This document shows positions 32,598-37,224 of a stretch of DNA of 37,224 nt, one piece after another. Within the stretch, counting starts at the first letter, position 1. Every line of letters starts with the position of its first letter. The stretch covers positions 1 through 37,224 of the forward strand of contig JAUIBH010000031.1 of the NCBI GenBank assembly GCA_030427985.1, given 5' to 3'. The notes under the pieces were generated by a model, which saw only the letters and a list, made by a program, of their open reading frames with translations, did no database searches and was not told the DNA's origin. This DNA comes from Bacteroidia bacterium. Its GTDB lineage: Bacteria; Bacteroidota; Bacteroidia; Flavobacteriales; Flavobacteriaceae. Position numbers and translations under genes: made by a program.

Positions 32598-33951
32598 CTT
32601 GTTTTATTTTTTGAAGGTATTTTTTTGATGCTTCGTTCACTTTTGGAGATAGATACAACACGGCAATCATGTTGGGAATCACCATAAGTGCGTATGAAAG
32701 ATCTATAAGATTCTTCACCAATTGCAGCGAAGCCACTGCTGCAAAAATAATCATGATTACGAAGAAAACATTGTACCATTTGCCAATTTTAGGGGTAGTC
32801 AAAAATGAAAGACTCTTTACCCCATAGTACGAATACGTAAATAGTGTAGAAAGTGCAAAAGCCGCAACTATAACCATTAAAAGGGTGTCGCCAAAACCAA
32901 AAAGGGTTTTCTCAAAAGCAGACATGGTCATGGTAATACCGCTACCGTCTTCAAGATAAGCACCGCTCAAAATAATGACGACTGCTGTAAAGGTACACAC
33001 CATTATGGTATCGATGAACGGACCCAACATGGCCACCAGTCCTTCCTTGGTAGGTTCATCATTTCGAGATTGGCCGTGGTACATAGGTGCACTACCCAAT
33101 CCCGCTTCATTGGAAAACATGGCCCTTCGCACTCCAATAATCACCAAGCCCCAAAATCCGCCAGTGACTATAGTGTCAAAATTCCACGCTTCGACCAAAA
33201 TCATTTTGAGAGCTGGAAGTACTTCGGATGCATTATTGATCATGACAAACAGTACTGCGAGTAGATAAATGCCCACCATAAAGGGCACTATGGCCGACGC
33301 CACTTTGGCTATTTTTGAAAGTCCTCCGAAAATCACAATGGAAGTAACAATAGCCAAAAAGAAGCCAATCCCTAATTTCCAATTGAATTCACTGGTTGCC
33401 AAAAGTGTTTCATGCGGTTCAACAACACCCATAAAAGCTTCAGTGAATTGGTTGGCGGTGAAGACCCCTAAAAATCCGAAAAGTCCACAGATACTAAAAA
33501 ATATGGCCATGGGTTTGGCCCATTTCCCCATTCCTTGGGTGATATAAAACATAGGACCTCCTTGAAGCTTTCCGTCCACGTCAGTTGCCCGGAACATGAT
33601 GGCCAGACTTCCCGAATAAAACTTGATGCCCATCCCTAGAAGCGCCGTCATCCAAATCCAAAATACTACACCGGGCCCACCGTCATGAATGGCAATCGCT
33701 ACACCAGAAATATTTCCCAATCCCACCGTTGCCGCCACTGCTGCCGACAGCGCTTGAAAGGAACTCACATCCCCTTTTGCATTTTTATCGTCATACTTTC
33801 CCGATACTACGGCTAGGGCGTGGCCAAAATACCGGAAAGGCACAAATTTGGAATAAAATGCAAGAAAAAGTCCTCCCCCAATCAGTAGGATGAACATGGG
33901 CCACTCTGTGTAGGGTAGCATGGAGGATATGAATTCGTTGATGGCTTCCAT
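32587..33951 (-). CDS. sodium:alanine/glycine symporter, AGCS family
   Basis: 454 aa from the ATG at 33951 (MEAINEFISSMLPYTEWPMF). The frame is open upstream to 34155, but those 68 residues derive from the tRNA-like region and are not protein-like. There are about 10-11 membrane helices. AGCS hallmarks are FQALSAAVAATVGLGNISGV, GGPGVVFWIWMTALLGMGIK and VRRAMFSNEAGLGSAPMYHG. It takes up small neutral amino acids with sodium. It shares 11 bp with the start of era, an odd but operon-like pairing of a transporter with a ribosome-assembly GTPase. Confidence 0.95.
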   Translation of the reverse strand: MEAINEFISSMLPYTEWPMFILLIGGGLFLAFYSKFVPFRYFGHALAVVSGKYDDKNAKGDVSSFQALSAAVAATVGLGNISGVAIAIHDGGPGVVFWIWMTALLGMGIKFYSGSLAIMFRATDVDGKLQGGPMFYITQGMGKWAKPMAIFFSICGLFGFLGVFTANQFTEAFMGVVEPHETLLATSEFNWKLGIGFFLAIVTSIVIFGGLSKIAKVASAIVPFMVGIYLLAVLFVMINNASEVLPALKMILVEAWNFDTIVTGGFWGLVIIGVRRAMFSNEAGLGSAPMYHGQSRNDEPTKEGLVAMLGPFIDTIMVCTFTAVVIILSGAYLEDGSGITMTMSAFEKTLFGFGDTLLMVIVAAFALSTLFTYSYYGVKSLSFLTTPKIGKWYNVFFVIMIIFAAVASLQLVKNLIDLSYALMVIPNMIAVLYLSPKVNEASKKYLQKIKQGGA

Positions 33952-34023
33952 AGGGTCAAAAAAGCCGAATTTATGGATTTTAGGCTGGATTGACGCCAAT
34001 GATTTTAGGAATATTGATTTTAG

Positions 34024-34056
34024 TTTGGAAATGACCCGAAAAGCGTTGTATATTTG
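34024..34056 (+). promoter_or_regulatory. promoter for the initiator tRNA locus
   Basis: The best match to the Bacteroidota promoter consensus that I found in the window. TTTG at 34024-34027, a 21-base spacer, and TATATTTG at 34049-34056 match TTTG-N19-21-TAnnTTTG fully. Transcription would start near 34063, a few bases before the partial tRNA copy at 34067 and about 118 bases before the intact tRNA. Confidence 0.7.
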
Positions 34057-34066
34057 CCGTCCACAT

Positions 34067-34124
34067 CGCGGGGTAGAGCAGTATGCTTCGGCAATGCTCA
34101 GCACAGGGTCCGCTCGCCGGGCTC
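34067..34124 (+). pseudogene. degenerate partial copy of initiator tRNA-Met
   Basis: The first 17 bases (CGCGGGGTAGAGCAGTA, 34067-34083) are identical to the 5' end of the tRNA at 34181. After 28 unrelated bases, GCTCGCCGGGCTC (34112-34124) matches the D-stem/anticodon-stem segment GCTCGTCGGGCTC (34202-34214) at 12 of 13 positions. The anticodon and everything 3' of it is lost, so this cannot be a functional tRNA. It sits directly behind the promoter. Confidence 0.65.
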
Positions 34125-34180
34125 CTCGCTTTGAAAAATTGAAGTACAGTTGCAACCGCAGGCAACATTAAAATATAAAC

Positions 34181-34253
<73 letters not shown>

Positions 34254-34262
34254 CTAAAAAAG

Positions 34263-34291
34263 AAGCCGAGATTTTAGTCTCGGCTTTTTTA
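34263..34291. terminator. bidirectional terminator between tRNA-fMet and the DUF6340 gene
   Basis: A perfect 9-bp stem, AAGCCGAGA (34263-34271) / TCTCGGCTT (34278-34286), with a 6-base loop. A T run follows on the plus strand and an A run precedes it (T run on the minus strand). It can end both the tRNA transcript and the convergent lipoprotein gene. Confidence 0.92.
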
Positions 34292-34307
34292 TTTCTTAAA
34301 AGATAAA

Positions 34308-35312
34308 TCAATACTCCCAACGTTTTCTTCTCAATAAGACCTTGGCATAATCCCTGGCCATTTTATCATCATAATCTTGGTAAGAGCGTTGGGCCCACTC
34401 TAATGCAAGGTCTGTATTTCCCAAAACCTCGTGGGCAACAGCAATATTATAAGCTGCCCTTCCTGCAGATTTGCTTGATGGATTATTGGCAATTTCAGTC
34501 CAAACTTCTATAGCTTCTTTCCAGTTGGCCACTTCGGTTCTTCTCCAACCTGCATCAAAAAGTCGCTTGTCTCTGCCTTTTCCTTTTTTATACATATCAC
34601 GTCTCACCCTATAAAAACTTGGAAAAAACCGACTGAAGTATTGTAACCCGGCATCATAAGCAGTTTCTGGTAGCGCGGTAAAGGGCAAAGTACCATCTGT
34701 TAGGTTAAAATCCATAAGATGGGTTTGTTGAAACTGATCTATAATGGTTTTGGTCGCCGGGTCGTAAAGTCTCCAATAACTTTTTACATTGACCCGCGCA
34801 CGACTGGGAATTCGCCCACTGGGCTTACCTGATTGTATGACTGATGTAACCTGCTCCATTGCGGTATTGAATACAAAATCTGAATTGGAATCAAAAGTTT
34901 CCAGAACCAAAAGGACATCTGCTTCTGATGTGGCACAGATTTCACTGACCGTGTCCCAATCCAAGATTTCTGGAGTGAGCCTAGTTCCTGTTCCATGCAA
35001 CCTTGTTTTGGAAGGTATCACAACTTTAAAATGCCCTCTATTCTGTATACCATCAAAAATACCTTTTATGGCTTCATCTGAGGCCAGTTTATCAGAACCT
35101 GCCACTTCTCCAGTCGCTATGGACTCAAGGGTTTTGTTGGATGCATCTTCTTCCTTGGTCAAAGAACGATTGACCACTGCAATATTGGTAATGTCTTCGG
35201 ATAAAATTAATTGCGGTTCTTGCGGATAGTCTAAATTAACATATCCAGAACTGGCACATGAAACTAAACTAATGCAAACTACCAAATAGGTGAAAAGTCG
35301 AAGTTTTTTCAT
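34308..35312 (-). CDS. DUF6340 family lipoprotein with TPR-like C-terminus
   Basis: 334 aa from the ATG at 35312; a longer frame to 35381 only adds a non-signal-like segment. The signal peptide MKKLRLFTYLVVCISLVSC ends in a lipobox (C19). The N-terminal domain begins NITNIAVVNRS-like text (here DITNIAVVNRSL) and contains SEADVLLVLETFDS and VNVKSYWRLYDPATKTIID, typical of DUF6340. The C-terminal part (about 255-330, with GRAAYNIAVAHEVLGNTDLA and LEWAQRSYQ) looks like TPR helices. The function of the family is unknown; it acts in the envelope. Confidence 0.85.
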   Translation of the reverse strand: MKKLRLFTYLVVCISLVSCASSGYVNLDYPQEPQLILSEDITNIAVVNRSLTKEEDASNKTLESIATGEVAGSDKLASDEAIKGIFDGIQNRGHFKVVIPSKTRLHGTGTRLTPEILDWDTVSEICATSEADVLLVLETFDSNSDFVFNTAMEQVTSVIQSGKPSGRIPSRARVNVKSYWRLYDPATKTIIDQFQQTHLMDFNLTDGTLPFTALPETAYDAGLQYFSRFFPSFYRVRRDMYKKGKGRDKRLFDAGWRRTEVANWKEAIEVWTEIANNPSSKSAGRAAYNIAVAHEVLGNTDLALEWAQRSYQDYDDKMARDYAKVLLRRKRWEY

Positions 35313-35457
35313 AATAGTAAGAATTTGGAAATGAGTATAATCCAACAAGCATGCCAAAAAACATGTTACATCACCTCCCATATCCTCAAACGCTGAAGAA
35401 ACTCTTTTATTTTTAAGGGGTTACGTGAGGTTTTTTAAGAAACTAAAATGGTTCATA

Positions 35458-36300
35458 TTAATTTTTCAACCTCAACCGGGCAAAAACAGGAAAATGGTCT
35501 GATGGATACCTGAGGTCTTTGGAATCACTCAATATAGCACTCTTAATGACCTCAATACTATTTGGGGAAATAAAAATGTAATCGATTCTCCCCTCCACGG
35601 GTTTATTGAAATCAAAGCCGTTGAAAGTTCCTGAAGGGCCGAAAGCATTTTTTCCTGCTGCAATATGGGCGTCCTCCATTTCCCCTAAAATTACCTGCAC
35701 GCCTGGGCTATCACTTTCCAGATTAAAGTCGCCTGTTAAAACCACTGGCAGGTTAGATGGGTTCAACTCCTTAATTTTTTTGAGGATCAATTTGGAACTT
35801 TCTTCCCTGGCCTGTACCCCAACATGATCAAAATGCGTGTTGAAGACCAAAAATCTGCTCCCATCTTCCTTGTTTTCAAATAATCCATAGGTGCAGATTC
35901 GTGGCAAAGCGGCATCCCATCCTTTGGATGGAACATCGGGTGTTTGCGACAACCAAAAGGTAGATTCTTTCAATAAATTGAACTTCTTGGTATTGTAGAA
36001 AATAGCAGTGAACTCACCCCGATCATCACCATGGTCCCGCCCTACTCCAAAATAGTTGTAGTTTTTAAGACCCTCATCAATGGCCTTTAATTGATGGATC
36101 AGTCCTTCTTGGGCACCAAAAATATCGGGGGCATAAAAATTTAATTGTGCGATGAGAAAATCCTTCCGATTGTTCCAATGATTTGGTTTATCGTTAGGGT
36201 TATCATACCGAATATTATAGGAAATAACATCTAAGTTCTGGCTGTTGCCACTGAACACCGTTCCTAAAACAAACAAGATTAGTATACTTTTTTTCATCAT
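35458..36300 (-). CDS. secreted endonuclease/exonuclease/phosphatase family protein
   Basis: 280 aa from the ATG at 36300 (a TTG one codon earlier is less likely). A signal peptide (ILILFVLGTVFSGNSQ) is followed by a complete EEP domain. DVISYNIRYDN holds the metal Asn, FGAQEGL the metal Glu, FNTHFDHVG a catalytic His, VVLTGDFNLES the Asp/Asn pair, and YPSDHFPV the terminal Asp-His. The fold includes DNases, sphingomyelinases and inositol phosphatases. In Bacteroidota such secreted forms are annotated only as EEP family hydrolases, so the substrate is open. It ends about 145 bp upstream of the DUF6340 start on the same strand. Confidence 0.93.
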   Translation of the reverse strand: MMKKSILILFVLGTVFSGNSQNLDVISYNIRYDNPNDKPNHWNNRKDFLIAQLNFYAPDIFGAQEGLIHQLKAIDEGLKNYNYFGVGRDHGDDRGEFTAIFYNTKKFNLLKESTFWLSQTPDVPSKGWDAALPRICTYGLFENKEDGSRFLVFNTHFDHVGVQAREESSKLILKKIKELNPSNLPVVLTGDFNLESDSPGVQVILGEMEDAHIAAGKNAFGPSGTFNGFDFNKPVEGRIDYIFISPNSIEVIKSAILSDSKDLRYPSDHFPVFARLRLKN

Positions 36301-36303
36301 CAA

Positions 36304-36585
36304 TTTTCCCGATACTTTTTATGGCTCTTTTAAACTTTCCGCCAGTTAAATTAAATAGGATTGCAAACTATCTATTTTTTAGTTTTTTAACGTTATGGTT
36401 TCATTATGTTATTCGCTGCTATAGCATTGCCAATAAAAACCCTCAATCTAAATGAAAATGGCCATGATTTCCCAAATAAATTGTATTTTTCACACCGTAA
36501 ATTTACCTCGACGCCCTTAGGTATTTTATTCCAAAGCAAAGATATAAAGGGTCTAAGCCATAAGAATGAATAATTCTAACAAACA
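36304..36585. other. intergenic region between divergent genes
   Basis: 282 bp, A+T-rich, between the EEP hydrolase and the PQQ dehydrogenase genes. It must hold both promoters, but I find no exact TAnnTTTG box, no palindromic repeat and no small coding frame that I would support. Confidence 0.5.
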
Positions 36586-37224
36586 ATGCAAGCACGTTTC
36601 TCTGCTACTTTTTTTACATTATTAACTTTTTTCACAATTATTTTAGTAGTTGGATGTAATTCCGAAAAAACCGAAGACCCCCACAGTACTTGGACACATT
36701 ATGGTGGTTCACCCGACCAGTCCAGATATTTTAATGCCTCCCAAATCACCAAAGAAAATGTTGATGAGTTGGAAGTTGCATGGGTCTATCCTACGGGAGA
36801 TGATTTCAATTTCTTTAGTCCCATTATTGTGGATTCTACCATGTACGTCCTTGGAAAAAACAGTTCCCTTATTGCCCTAAATGCAAGAACAGGTGAAGAA
36901 ATCTGGATACATGCCAATCTAAGGGGCATAACCCGAAGAGGTATCAATTATTGGGAAAGTGCCGATAAAAAAGACAAAAGGTTACTATTTACTTTGAACA
37001 ATTCCCTACAGGCCATTGATGCCACTACGGGAAAATCAATTACGGATTTTGGGGAAGATGGTTATGTTGATCTTCGAAAAGATTTGGGCAGGGACCCATC
37101 GGCCATTGTACGTATTCAAGCAATGATGCCCGGTGTGCTATACAATGATGTGCTCATTTTGGGGTCTTCAACCGGTGAAACCTATTTCTCCCCTCCTGGG
37201 CATATAAGAGCCTATAATGTGGTA
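36586..37224 (+). CDS. PQQ-dependent dehydrogenase, 3' end missing
   Basis: The first 213 codons of a longer gene that runs off the window. Start ATG 36586; the signal peptide TFFTIILVVGC is a lipobox (C24). The mature start TWTHYGGSPDQSRYFNASQI is the classic opening of quinoprotein glucose/alcohol dehydrogenases. Beta-propeller repeats follow: SPIIVDSTMYVLGKNSSLIA with LNARTGEEIW, then LFTLNNSLQAIDATTGKSI. It should oxidise a sugar or alcohol in the periplasm using PQQ. The substrate, and any C-terminal cytochrome c domain, cannot be judged from this part. Confidence 0.92.
   Translation, partial: MQARFSATFFTLLTFFTIILVVGCNSEKTEDPHSTWTHYGGSPDQSRYFNASQITKENVDELEVAWVYPTGDDFNFFSPIIVDSTMYVLGKNSSLIALNARTGEEIWIHANLRGITRRGINYWESADKKDKRLLFTLNNSLQAIDATTGKSITDFGEDGYVDLRKDLGRDPSAIVRIQAMMPGVLYNDVLILGSSTGETYFSPPGHIRAYNVV

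Noticed and set aside
33952..34155. Extra 68-residue N-terminus in frame with the AGCS symporter
   Set aside because: It is translated from the tRNA-fragment region and upstream DNA, is not hydrophobic or family-like, and the ATG at 33951 gives the usual symporter start.
35313..35381. 23 extra N-terminal residues in frame with the DUF6340 lipoprotein
   Set aside because: The lipoprotein signal begins at the ATG at 35312; the extension is not signal-like.

Overview
The window looks like chromosome of a marine-type member of the Flavobacteriaceae (Bacteroidota), possibly near the Muricauda/Allomuricauda group, although the genus is only a guess. The grounds are the mix of families (GSCFA, DUF4230, DUF4136, DUF5522, DUF6340 and an OMP_b-brl-type receptor), lipoproteins with a short signal ending in S-C or G-C, several exact TAnnTTTG promoter boxes, and Flavobacteria-like TCGAAATGACA palindromic repeats.

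Left edge (1-2.7 kb): an A+T-rich accessory patch. It holds the 3' part of a PD-(D/E)XK-type nuclease gene, a membrane-anchored HNH nuclease, an unrecognised 97-aa protein, a small Cro/C1-type regulator, and a GIY-YIG nuclease embedded in an array of about five and a half 73-93 bp palindromes.

2.7-6.1 kb (minus): an operon of a short HExxH membrane protein, a D-cysteine desulfhydrase/ACC-deaminase-like enzyme, a glucosaminidase-LysM lipoprotein and hemL. 6.2-9.1 kb (plus): a DUF5522 mini-gene, a DUF4136 lipoprotein with its terminator, and a long aromatic amino acid hydroxylase. 9.0-13.9 kb (minus): alaS, a DUF6090-like protein, GSCFA and DUF4230, tightly packed. 14.0-17.2 kb (plus, divergent from alaS): M23 peptidase, MerR regulator, LemA and two TPM-domain proteins, one compact operon. 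17.2-20.5 kb: a small lipoprotein convergent with a large outer-membrane beta-barrel protein. 20.8-28.7 kb (plus): a thioester-containing alpha-2-macroglobulin lipoprotein followed by penicillin-binding protein 1C, a known periplasmic pairing.

28.7-34.3 kb: a palindromic repeat and an A+T-rich HNH nuclease are inserted before the GTPase genes der and era, which flank an unknown two-TM protein. era follows an AGCS sodium:amino-acid symporter. Next comes initiator tRNA-Met, whose best promoter is separated from it by a degenerate partial copy of the same tRNA. 34.3-37.2 kb: a DUF6340 lipoprotein, a secreted endonuclease/exonuclease/phosphatase-fold protein, and the 5' part of a PQQ-dependent dehydrogenase that runs off the end.

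Most of the window is ordinary core genome (envelope, peptidoglycan, translation). The unusual material is the repeat/nuclease content: the GIY-YIG gene bracketed by palindromes, related palindromes elsewhere (one fused in frame into the GSCFA gene), and the partial tRNA duplication.
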